Shown one piece after another: positions 1 through 6,179 of a stretch of DNA of 7,299 bases. The stretch comes from Bifidobacteriaceae bacterium (GTDB taxonomy: Bacteria; Actinomycetota; Actinomycetes; Actinomycetales; WQXJ01). The stretch covers positions 1 through 7,299 of the forward strand of contig JAIRTF010000274.1 in the NCBI GenBank assembly GCA_031255075.1, written 5' to 3'. Every line of letters begins with the position of its first letter. The first letter of the stretch is position 1. The translations under genes and the position numbers were made by a program. A model generated the notes under the pieces. That model was not told the origin of the DNA. It saw only the letters and a program-made list of their open reading frames with translations, and made no database searches.

Positions 1-1682
1 GAACCCATGTCTCCCAGGAAGTTGGTTTCCAAACTGGGGAACAACACCACGGTGCCTTCCAGCAGCAATGCGGAGAAGGCCAGGGTGATAGCCGGATGGC
101 GGATGGCGGCCCGCAGGGAAGGCATGTAGAGACGCTGCCAGAAGCCTTGGCGTTCGCGTTCTTCAGCTTCGGAGCGCTGCAATTCACGGTCTTCGGAGTC
201 GATGGCGACTGGGGCTTTGACAAACCAGTAGGCCAGCACCGGCACAATGGTCAGCGAGACAATCAGCGACCCGGCCAAGGCCAAAGCCACCGTCCAGCCG
301 AACGGCCGGAACAGTTCACCAACCATGCCTTTGGTGAAGGCCAGTGGCACAAACACCGCCACCATGCAAAGCGTGGAGCTGGCCACCGCGCCACCGACTT
401 GGCGGACGGCCCCCACAATCGCGTTCCACTTGTCCACCCCGTAGGACAGGTGCCGTTTGATGTTTTCGATCACCACAATCGAATCGTCCACCACCCGGCC
501 AATCGCCATGGTGATGGCACCCAGGGTCAGCACGTTGAGGGTTTCACCAATCGAGTTCAGGGCAATGAACGCCATCAGCAGGGACAGCGGTATGGACACC
601 GCCGAAACCAGGGTGGCGCGAACGGAGAACAAGAACACCAGGATCACAATGATGGCGAAGCCCAACCCCAGCAGGCCTTCTTCCAGCAGGCCGTTGATTG
701 AGTCCTCAATGAACGGCGCCTGGTCAAAGACCACCGCGCTCTTCAGACCGGCCTGATCCATCGAACCGTCCAGGGCGGCGACGGCTTCTTTGACCAGCCG
801 TGAAACGTCAACGGTGTTGCCTTCAGGGGTCTTGGTCACAGACAGTGAGACAGCCGTTTGCCCTTCCAGGCGGGAATAGGATTTGGCCTGCTCAGCGCCT
901 TGGACTATGGCCGCCACATCGCCCAAGGTGACGGTGCCATCTGGTCCTTTGAAGAGCGGCAGGTCAATCAGTTCTTCCAGGGAGGTGATCTCGCTGCCGG
1001 CCTCAACCACCAGTTCACGGCCGGAATCCTGGATCCGGCCGGCCGGCAGAATCACACCGTTGGCGGTCAGAACACGGTTGATCAGCTCCATTGAGACCAT
1101 GTTTTCGGCCATCTGGTCGGAATCCGGGGTGATGATGATCTCATCGCCGGAAAACCCGGTGACGGTCACGGTGCGGACGTTTTCCAAGCGGCCCAGCCGC
1201 GGCGCCAACACCTCGTTGACCATGCGGTCCAGTTCCGCCAGGTCTGATCCGCGGACAGCCACGGTGATGATTGGCCAATCATCCATCGAACCGGTCATGA
1301 CGGTGGTTTGGACTTCGGAGGGGAGTTGGCGTTGCAACCGGTTGATTGACGTGGACAGCTTCTGGTTAACGGTGTCCATGTGCGTCCCGTACCGGAAGCG
1401 CACCAACGAATACAGGGTCGAATCAACTGAGGTGGTGGTGACGGTCTCCACCCCGGGAACTGCGGCGATGGCGCCTTCGATCAGTTCTTGGAGTTGCGCC
1501 TCGATCAGTTCGGGGGAGACGCCTTCGTTGGTGGCGGTGACCACTGCGGAGGGCAGCTCAATCGATGGCAGCATCTCCATCTTCAGAGACCGTACGGACA
1601 GCATGCCGCCCACCAGGATGGCAATCGAGACCAATGCGACTACCGCCCGGTTCCGTAGCGACAGCTCTGTCAGACGGAACAC
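1..1682 (-). CDS. RND-family efflux permease, second tandem copy (5'-partial in window, runs off left edge)
   Basis: This is the N-terminal 560 residues of an inner-membrane, proton-driven RND (AcrB/HAE1-like) drug or lipid exporter, read on the minus strand with no stop or frameshift. The GTG start at 1682 is chosen because AAGGAG (1693-1688) lies 5 nt upstream and because translation from there (MFRLTELSLRNRAVVALVS) matches the start of the neighbouring complete copy. A GTG four bases upstream is in another frame. Visible parts are TM1 (about 13-31), the first large extracytoplasmic porter loop (about 32-332), TM2-TM6 (about 335-490) and the start of TM7 (about 530-548). The TM4 aspartate pair of the proton relay is in VVDDSIVV at D399/D400, codons at 488-483, the same residue numbers as in the upstream copy. 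The end of the visible part (ETNFLGDMG) also aligns at the same number, so the two proteins align without net gaps over 560 residues. It lies 80 bp after the first copy with no clear terminator between, so it is probably co-transcribed. The substrate cannot be inferred. The C-terminal half is outside the window. Confidence 0.93.
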   Translation of the reverse strand, partial: MFRLTELSLRNRAVVALVSIAILVGGMLSVRSLKMEMLPSIELPSAVVTATNEGVSPELIEAQLQELIEGAIAAVPGVETVTTTSVDSTLYSLVRFRYGTHMDTVNQKLSTSINRLQRQLPSEVQTTVMTGSMDDWPIITVAVRGSDLAELDRMVNEVLAPRLGRLENVRTVTVTGFSGDEIIITPDSDQMAENMVSMELINRVLTANGVILPAGRIQDSGRELVVEAGSEITSLEELIDLPLFKGPDGTVTLGDVAAIVQGAEQAKSYSRLEGQTAVSLSVTKTPEGNTVDVSRLVKEAVAALDGSMDQAGLKSAVVFDQAPFIEDSINGLLEEGLLGLGFAIIVILVFLFSVRATLVSAVSIPLSLLMAFIALNSIGETLNVLTLGAITMAIGRVVDDSIVVIENIKRHLSYGVDKWNAIVGAVRQVGGAVASSTLCMVAVFVPLAFTKGMVGELFRPFGWTVALALAGSLIVSLTIVPVLAYWFVKAPVAIDSEDRELQRSEAEERERQGFWQRLYMPSLRAAIRHPAITLAFSALLLEGTVVLFPSLETNFLGDMG

Positions 1683-1687
1683 TCACT

Positions 1688-1693
1688 CTCCTT
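1688..1693 (-). promoter_or_regulatory. Shine-Dalgarno site of the second RND gene
   Basis: AAGGAG on the minus strand, 5 nt before GTG 1682. It decides between two overlapping GTG codons in different frames; homology to the neighbouring copy agrees with the downstream one. The rest of the 80-bp gap (1683-1762) shows only a short CCTG-C-CAGG dyad and no T-tract, which fits an operon junction rather than a terminator. Confidence 0.7.
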
Positions 1694-1762
1694 CGGGGTT
1701 GCCCGCAATCTTAACCCGCCGGGACCGCCCAACGCCACCCTGACCTGCCAGGAAAGCTCGCC

Positions 1763-4700
1763 TTACTTCTTCTTGGCCGATGCCGCGGCGGCCTTTTCCC
1801 GCGCGGCCAAGCGTTCGGCACGGCGAGCTTCCAGACGGTTGGCTCGGCGGGCTTCACGTTTGTCGTGAGCAACAGCTTCGAAGCGGTACAGCACGGGCAC
1901 CACCACCAAGGTCAGCAGCGTTGAAGACAACAAGCCGCCAATTACCACCAACGCCAGCGGACGGGATACGAATGATCCGCCCCCGCCGGTGATGCCCAAG
2001 GCCATCGGAATCAGCGCGAAGATGGTGGCCGCCGCGGTCATCAAGATTGGCCGGAGCCGCTTGCGGGCGCCTTCCTCAATGGCTTCGCTGAGGGGGCGCC
2101 CAGCCCGGCGGTATTGGTTGATCAAGTCGATCAACACAATAGCGTTGGCCACCACAATGCCCACCAACAGCAGCAGGCCGATGAAGGCCGGCACGCTCAA
2201 CGGTGTGCCGGTCAGAACCAGCGCCAACAGTGCGCCGGTGGCCGCGAACGGCACTGCGATCAGCAGAATGAATGGCTGAATCAGTGAACCGAAGGTGGCC
2301 ACCATGATGATGAACACAATCACGACGGCTATCACCAACGCCCAGCCCAGGTCAGTAAAGGCGGAGGTCATCTGGGCAGCCACGCCGCCCACCTCAACGG
2401 TCACACCAGCTGGCAGGTCCAGTTTGTCGATGGCCTCTTCCAGAGCCGTGGACAGGCGGCCCAGATCATCGCTTTCAGGTGTGACGGCCACCGTGGCGGA
2501 CCGTTCACCATCAACCCGGATCATCGAGACCGGCCCTTCGGTGACCTCCACCTTGGCCACATCTACCAGGCGCAGCGGCCCAGCTGGGGTGTTGATCAGG
2601 GCCAGGTTCTGTAGTGCTTCAACATCTGTGGCGGCCGGTCCCATCGCCAAGACCACTGGGACTTGCCCGGCGGGCGAATCGATCCGCCCAATCTCGGCCG
2701 GCACCATCAGGCCGCGCAGCATGCCTTCAACGGCGGTTTCGCTCAGTCCATAGGACAAGGCCTTGGCCCGGTCCACGGTGACTTGCACCCGCGGCTGGTC
2801 GGCGGCCAGCGAGTTGGCCACCTCTACGGCACCGGGGGTGTCTTTGGCGGCTTGCTCCACATCCAAGGCGGCTTGCCGCAGCGCTTCCATGTTGGTGGCG
2901 CGCACTATCAGGTCCACTGTGGTGGATCCCATCATCCCGGCTTCACCGCCGCTGACCGAGGTGTTTGACACACCTTCGCCCGTGACCTTGGTGACGGCCT
3001 CGCGAACGGCGGTTTCGACGGCGGACGAATCGGCGTCTTCTTCTAGGGTCAAGTAGTAGGCGGTTTCCGGTTCGGCGCTCATGGAGATGCCCATCATGCC
3101 GCCGCCTCCCACTTGGCTGAGCACCGAATCGATTCCGTCCACCTCTTGGAGGGCGGATTCGGTTCGTTTGGCTTGGGCGTCTTGAATCTCCAAGGATGTG
3201 CCTGGCTCAAATTTCTGGGTCACGGACAGCATGTCCGCGCCCATGTCACCCAAGAAGTTGGTCTCCAGAGTGGGGACCAGCGCCAGGGTGCCGCCCAGCA
3301 CGCCGACGGCCACGGCCATGGTGATCCACGGGTGGCGCAGAGTGCCGCGCAGGGTTGGCATGTAGACCCGCTGCCAGAAGGAGCGGCGTTCTTTGGCTTC
3401 GGCCTCGGCCCGCTGGGCTTCTTGATCGGCGGCGTCAATTGCCACCGGCGCCCGCACAAACCAATAGGCCAGCACCGGCACTATGGTCAACGCCACCACC
3501 AGGGAGGCGAACAGGGCCAGGGCCACAGTCAGGCCGAACGGCCGGAACAGTTCGCCAACAACTCCGCCGGTGAAGGCCAGCGGCAGGAACACGGCGGCGG
3601 TGCAGAAGGTCGATGCCGCCACCGCGCCACCGACTTCGCGGACGGCTTTGATGATGGCTTTCTTCTTGCGTTCGCCGTAGGACAGGTGGCGTTTGATGTT
3701 CTCAATCACCACGATCGAATCGTCAACCACCCGGCCGATGGCTATGGTGACAGCGCCCAGGGTCAGAATGTTGACGGTTTGACCGGTCCAGGCCATGCCG
3801 ATGAAGGCCATCAGCAGGGACAGGGGAATGGATACTGCGGAAACCAAGGTGGCCCGCACGGACAGCAAGAACACCAGGATCACCACTACCGCGAAGCCCA
3901 AGCCGAGCAGGCCTTCTTCCATCAACCCGCTGATGGAATCCTCAATGAATGGTGCCTGGTCAAAGACCACAGCGGTTTCCAGGTTGGCTTCGGCCAAGGC
4001 GCCCTGAAGGGCATCAACTTCGTCTTCGATGGCGTGTGAGACGTCCACCACGTTGCCGGCCGGGGTCTTGGTGATGGAGATGGCCACCGCCATCTGTCCG
4101 TCCAACCGCGCGTAGGAGGTGGCCTTTTCGGGGGCTTCAACCACATCTGCGACATCGGTCAACACGGTCATGGAGGCGGGGGTAACCGCCAGCGGTAGCT
4201 GCCCCAATTGTTCGGCCGTGGCGAGTGGCTCACCGGCTTGGACGGTCAGCGTAAGGGTGCCGTCATCGACCTCCCCGGCGGGCAGGGCCAGGCCGTTGTC
4301 TTTGAGGACTTGGTTGATCTGGTCCATGGTTACGCCGGCGGCGGCCATGTCCTCGGCCCGGGGAGTGATGGTGATTTGGAGTGGGGTGAAGCCCGCCACG
4401 TCAACCGCTCTGACGTGGTCCAGGCGGGACAGCCGTGGCACCATGACATCGTTGATCATGGCTTCGAGCTCGGCTGGGTCCTGGCCGCGGACGGCCAAGG
4501 TCATGATGGGCATGTCATCCATGGAGCCCGTCAGAACGTTGGTCTCCACCCCTGATGGCATCTGCTGTTGCAGGCGGGTGACGGCGGTGGTCAGCTTCTG
4601 GTTGGCCCAATCCATGTCGGTCCCGTAGGTGAACTGGACAATCGAGAACAGCACCGAGTTGACGGAGGTGGTGGTGGTCGATTCGACCCCCGGCACGGAT

Positions 4701-4918
4701 TGGATGGCGCTCTCGATCGGCGCGGCCAATTGCTGTTCTACCAGCGTGGCGGAAACGCCCGGGTTGGTGGCGGTGACCATCGCCATTGGCAAGGAGATCG
4801 AAGGGATCATCTCTTGTTTCAGGCTGGAGATTGAGAACACGCCTCCGATCAGCACACCGATCGACACCAGGGCGATTACTGCACGATTGCGCAGCGACAG
4901 TCGGCTTAGGCGGTACAT
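1763..4918 (-). CDS. RND-family efflux permease (AcrB/HAE1-like), first tandem copy, complete
   Basis: A 1051-residue polytopic exporter of the resistance-nodulation-division superfamily, close to the length of AcrB. It should use the proton gradient to expel drugs, lipids or other amphiphiles across the cytoplasmic membrane. The layout is typical: TM1 (about 13-31), porter loop (about 32-332), TM2-TM6 (about 335-490), a charged cytoplasmic linker (about 493-518), TM7 (about 530-548), a second porter loop (about 550-853), TM8-TM12 (about 855-1012) and a 40-residue Arg/Lys/Ala-rich cytoplasmic tail ending KKK. TM4 carries VVDDSIVVIENI with D399/D400, the proton-relay pair of AcrB. TM11 has RLRPILMT (R954, T961), matching AcrB R971/T978. 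The TM10 lysine of AcrB (K940) is alanine (A924 in GIVVANAIVLID), as I recall from Gram-positive RND pumps of the SwrC/YerP type. ATG 4918 is preceded by AAGGAGG with 5-nt spacing. No adaptor or TolC-like gene adjoins it. The divergent TetR gene is the likely regulator. The substrate is unknown. Confidence 0.95.
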   Translation of the reverse strand: MYRLSRLSLRNRAVIALVSIGVLIGGVFSISSLKQEMIPSISLPMAMVTATNPGVSATLVEQQLAAPIESAIQSVPGVESTTTTSVNSVLFSIVQFTYGTDMDWANQKLTTAVTRLQQQMPSGVETNVLTGSMDDMPIMTLAVRGQDPAELEAMINDVMVPRLSRLDHVRAVDVAGFTPLQITITPRAEDMAAAGVTMDQINQVLKDNGLALPAGEVDDGTLTLTVQAGEPLATAEQLGQLPLAVTPASMTVLTDVADVVEAPEKATSYARLDGQMAVAISITKTPAGNVVDVSHAIEDEVDALQGALAEANLETAVVFDQAPFIEDSISGLMEEGLLGLGFAVVVILVFLLSVRATLVSAVSIPLSLLMAFIGMAWTGQTVNILTLGAVTIAIGRVVDDSIVVIENIKRHLSYGERKKKAIIKAVREVGGAVAASTFCTAAVFLPLAFTGGVVGELFRPFGLTVALALFASLVVALTIVPVLAYWFVRAPVAIDAADQEAQRAEAEAKERRSFWQRVYMPTLRGTLRHPWITMAVAVGVLGGTLALVPTLETNFLGDMGADMLSVTQKFEPGTSLEIQDAQAKRTESALQEVDGIDSVLSQVGGGGMMGISMSAEPETAYYLTLEEDADSSAVETAVREAVTKVTGEGVSNTSVSGGEAGMMGSTTVDLIVRATNMEALRQAALDVEQAAKDTPGAVEVANSLAADQPRVQVTVDRAKALSYGLSETAVEGMLRGLMVPAEIGRIDSPAGQVPVVLAMGPAATDVEALQNLALINTPAGPLRLVDVAKVEVTEGPVSMIRVDGERSATVAVTPESDDLGRLSTALEEAIDKLDLPAGVTVEVGGVAAQMTSAFTDLGWALVIAVVIVFIIMVATFGSLIQPFILLIAVPFAATGALLALVLTGTPLSVPAFIGLLLLVGIVVANAIVLIDLINQYRRAGRPLSEAIEEGARKRLRPILMTAAATIFALIPMALGITGGGGSFVSRPLALVVIGGLLSSTLLTLVVVPVLYRFEAVAHDKREARRANRLEARRAERLAAREKAAAASAKKK

Positions 4919-4923
4919 CAGAG

Positions 4924-4930
4924 CCTCCTT
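4924..4930 (-). promoter_or_regulatory. Strong Shine-Dalgarno site of the first RND gene
   Basis: AAGGAGG on the minus strand, 5 nt before ATG 4918. It fixes the start of the complete RND gene and resembles the GAAGGAG site of the downstream copy, which fits a duplication that included the leader. Confidence 0.8.
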
Positions 4931-5027
4931 CGGGGGCGGGATAGAAGCCGGGGGAAATCTTAGTGATGCCGGCGCTGGGTGGGGCTGATAGTGGTTGACG
5001 GCCCAGGGCTGGTCCGGTCAACGGCAC

Positions 5028-5056
5028 TTGTCATACTGGCGAGTATTGCATACCAT
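5028..5056 (+). promoter_or_regulatory. Putative sigma-70-type promoter of tetR
   Basis: TTGTCA (5028-5033, five of six matches to TTGACA), exactly 17 bp, then TACCAT (5051-5056, four of six matches to TATAAT). Transcription would start near 5063 and leave a leader of about 70 nt before ATG 5132. Dyads 1 and 2 both lie over this promoter, so repressor bound there would block its own transcription. Inferred from sequence only. Confidence 0.45.
5032..5047. promoter_or_regulatory. Putative TetR operator 1
   Basis: CATACT-GGCG-AGTATT, a 6-4-6 inverted repeat with one mismatch between the arms. It shares the core TACY-N4-RGTA with the two other dyads in this region and lies inside the spacer of the predicted tetR promoter. 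It starts 17 bp before operator 2. Confidence 0.5.
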
Positions 5057-5064
5057 AGGGTATG
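5049..5064. promoter_or_regulatory. Putative TetR operator 2 (perfect dyad)
   Basis: CATACC-ATAG-GGTATG, a perfect 6-4-6 inverted repeat and the strongest dyad in the region. It covers the predicted -10 box of tetR and the expected start of transcription. Its place between a TetR-family gene and a divergent efflux operon is the usual place for such an operator. It has not been tested. Confidence 0.6.
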
Positions 5065-5073
5065 TCCGCAACG

Positions 5074-5089
5074 CCTACCGCTAAGTATC
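5074..5089. promoter_or_regulatory. Putative TetR operator 3 (degenerate dyad)
   Basis: CCTACC-GCTA-AGTATC. The outer arm positions do not pair well, but the core TACC-N4-AGTA (5076-5087) matches the other two sites in sequence and 4-bp spacing. It starts 25 bp after operator 2 and 42 bp after operator 1, about four helical turns. It is the weakest of the three and could be chance. Confidence 0.35.
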
Positions 5090-5102
5090 TGAACCTAGCC
5101 CC

Positions 5103-5130
5103 TTGAGCGAGCCCGTAGAGCAGGTATAAA
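5103..5130 (+). promoter_or_regulatory. Possible second promoter abutting the tetR start codon
   Basis: TTGAGC (5103-5108), 16 bp, TATAAA (5125-5130, five of six matches to TATAAT). A transcript from here would begin near 5137, after the ATG at 5132. It could therefore only make a repressor from an internal start, for example GTG 5372. The same bases also form the spacer between the Shine-Dalgarno-like AGCAGG (5119-5124) and ATG 5132, so the TATAAA may be fortuitous. Confidence 0.25.
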
Positions 5131-5131
5131 C

Positions 5132-6007
5132 ATGGAAAACAACCGAAACGTTCGTGTCCAAGACGCGCTTGAGCGCTTGGCGGCGGCGGCTCAGGACCTG
5201 GCCGATGCCGCGCAGGTAGTGGCGCAACAGGCGCTACCTGACCAGCCAGCTACCACCGCCGGCCAGCCCAACTCCGAGGCCACCAGAGCAGTCGCGGAGA
5301 CGGGCCCTAGCGCGGCATCGAACACCACCGGCGAAGCGACGAGCACCCCGACCGGCGGCGGAGATGGGGAGGTGGAACTGCTCAGTTCGCCTTGCGAAGC
5401 GAAGGCCACCGGCCGCTCCTCCCGGTCCACATCCACCAAACAGGCCCTCCTGGAAGCCGCCGCCAAAGTGATCGCCGCCAAGGGATACGCGGTCGCTTCG
5501 ATGGATGACATCGCGGCCGCCGCTGGCTTCACCAAAGGTGCCCTTTACAGCCACTTCGCCACCAAAGAGGACCTCTTCGTGGCCGTCGTTGACCAAGTCA
5601 ACGAGGCCCACGGGCCCGCGCCCGCCAAGGGCGTACTGAGCCAAAACATCCGGCGTTTGGGTGGTCTGATCGAAGCGGACCATCAACTGATGGCCCTTGA
5701 AGCGATGAACTTGGCGCTGCGGTCCCCGTCCTTCAGGGACCGCATCAACCCGGCTATGGTCAAGACGTTTGAGATCGGCTCCCGCTGGGTGGCGGCAGAC
5801 CGCGGCGCCGAAGAACCCACCGATCAGGACATCTACACCGCGATTGGGCTGTTCGCGGTGATCAACGTGGCCCGCATGACAGCTCACGCCTTCCTCAGCG
5901 CCAAACAGGCCGCCGGCTGCGTCGATTTCCTGGTTGACCGGATTCTGGTGCCGCCCACGGAGCGGGCCGGCCAGGAGCGTTCCGCGCCGCCGGCCAAATC
6001 CACGTAG
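5132..6007 (+). CDS. TetR/AcrR-family transcriptional repressor with long N-terminal extension
   Basis: A 291-residue DNA-binding regulator, probably the ligand-responsive repressor of the divergent RND operon and of itself. The TetR N-terminal domain covers about residues 102-155: TKQALLEAAAKVIAAKGYA, then the helix-turn-helix, with the first helix near MDDIAAAAG (124-132) and the recognition helix TKGALYSHF (134-142), followed by the family-typical KEDLF. The C-terminal part (about 160-275) is helical and poorly conserved, as expected for the ligand-binding and dimer domain; the ligand cannot be inferred. From residue 98 on, the protein has the usual TetR length of about 190 residues. The first 97 are extra: an Ala/Leu/Gln-rich, coiled-coil-like helix (about 8-37), then a Thr/Ser/Gly/Pro-rich linker (about 38-100). 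ATG 5132 has AGCAGG (5119-5124) 7 nt upstream. The next plausible in-frame start is GTG 5372 (V81), with GGCGGAG 8 nt upstream, which would remove the helix. The stop is TAG at 6005-6007. The family call is secure; the start is not. Confidence 0.9.
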   Translation: MENNRNVRVQDALERLAAAAQDLADAAQVVAQQALPDQPATTAGQPNSEATRAVAETGPSAASNTTGEATSTPTGGGDGEVELLSSPCEAKATGRSSRSTSTKQALLEAAAKVIAAKGYAVASMDDIAAAAGFTKGALYSHFATKEDLFVAVVDQVNEAHGPAPAKGVLSQNIRRLGGLIEADHQLMALEAMNLALRSPSFRDRINPAMVKTFEIGSRWVAADRGAEEPTDQDIYTAIGLFAVINVARMTAHAFLSAKQAAGCVDFLVDRILVPPTERAGQERSAPPAKST

Positions 6008-6027
6008 GCTAGAGCCTGGTTCAGAAC

Positions 6028-6065
6028 GCTGGACGCCAGCCCGATTTGACCATGAGTGGCGGGCT
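6028..6065 (+). terminator. Weak candidate terminator of tetR
   Basis: About 20 bp after the tetR stop there are two mutually exclusive stems: GCTGG-ACG-CCAGC (6028-6040, 5 bp with a 3-nt loop) and AGCCCG/CGGGCT (6038-6043/6060-6065, 6 bp with a 16-nt loop). Neither is followed by a real T-tract (TTC only), so intrinsic termination is doubtful. Confidence 0.25.
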
Positions 6066-6089
6066 TTCAGGGTTCACCTGTGCTGGAGT

Positions 6090-6103
6090 CGGACGGCCGT
6101 CCG
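6090..6103. promoter_or_regulatory. 14-bp perfect palindrome upstream of pckG
   Basis: CGGACGGCCGTCCG reads the same on both strands. It lies 76 bp before the pckG start. As RNA it would form only a 5-bp stem with a GGCC loop and no T-tract, so a site for a dimeric regulator is more likely than a terminator. GC-rich DNA produces short palindromes by chance, so a function is only possible. Confidence 0.35.
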
Positions 6104-6163
6104 CTGGGGGCGCGGGACCCACCCCGGGTGTCTGGTGCATCCAGGGGAATCTAACTGACCGAT

Positions 6164-6168
6164 GGAGG
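6164..6168 (+). promoter_or_regulatory. Shine-Dalgarno site of pckG
   Basis: GGAGG with 11 nt to ATG 6180, somewhat longer than the usual spacing. A second purine run, AAGGG (6174-6178), is too close to the ATG to serve well. No other in-frame start nearby fits the family N-terminus better. Confidence 0.55.
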
Positions 6169-6179
6169 TTTCAAGGGAT

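Larger units (their letters stand above)
4919..5131. promoter_or_regulatory. Divergent control region between the RND operon and tetR
   Basis: A 213-bp gene-free region that must hold the start signals of both divergent units. The half near tetR (5028-5130) is AT-richer than its surroundings and contains three dyads with a common core, a plausible plus-strand promoter and a second weaker one. The half near the RND genes (4931-5027) should be untranslated leader and contains an inverted repeat, GTTGAC (4994-4999) / GTCAAC (5017-5022), around an internal GCCC-A-GGGC hairpin. I could not find a convincing minus-strand promoter. The best candidate is weak: TTGCGG (5071-5066), 18 bp, AATACT (5047-5042). 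It would overlap the first two dyads. Confidence 0.75.
6008..6179. other. Intergenic region tetR-pckG, rich in inverted repeats
   Basis: A 172-bp gap with no convincing gene. In order it holds: a GCTGG-ACG-CCAGC hairpin (6028-6040); AGCCCG (6038-6043) pairing with CGGGCT (6060-6065); a 14-bp perfect palindrome (6090-6103); CACCC-C-GGGTG (6120-6130); and CTGG/CCAG (6132-6135/6141-6144). The first two could end the tetR transcript; the palindrome could be a binding site controlling pckG. TTGACC at 6046-6051 looks like a -35 box but has no good -10 box at 16-18 bp, so I do not call the pckG promoter. Confidence 0.5.

Noticed and set aside
883..1743. Long plus-strand open frame (286 codons) opposite the second RND gene
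   Set aside because: Composition is low-complexity Ser/Thr/Arg/Pro, typical of the antisense of a GC-rich gene. The minus-strand frame encodes a recognisable RND permease aligned over 560 residues.
1683..1762. Terminator between the two RND genes
   Set aside because: Only a 4-bp CCTG-C-CAGG stem and no T-tract on the minus strand; an operon junction is more likely.
3113..4039. Long plus-strand open frame (308 codons) rich in His/Gln/Gly
   Set aside because: It is the antisense of the RND transmembrane and porter region. The same His/Gln/Gly-rich pattern appears at 96-701 opposite the paralogous region, as expected from the duplicated sense sequence.
5016..5021. Minus-strand TTGACC as the -35 box of the RND operon
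   Set aside because: No acceptable -10 box at 16-19 bp; the nearest AT-rich hexamer (TATCAG, 4990-4985) is 25 bp away.
5234..5887. Minus-strand open frame (217 codons) opposite tetR
   Set aside because: No recognisable domain and Gly/Arg/Phe-rich antisense composition. The plus strand carries a clear TetR helix-turn-helix.
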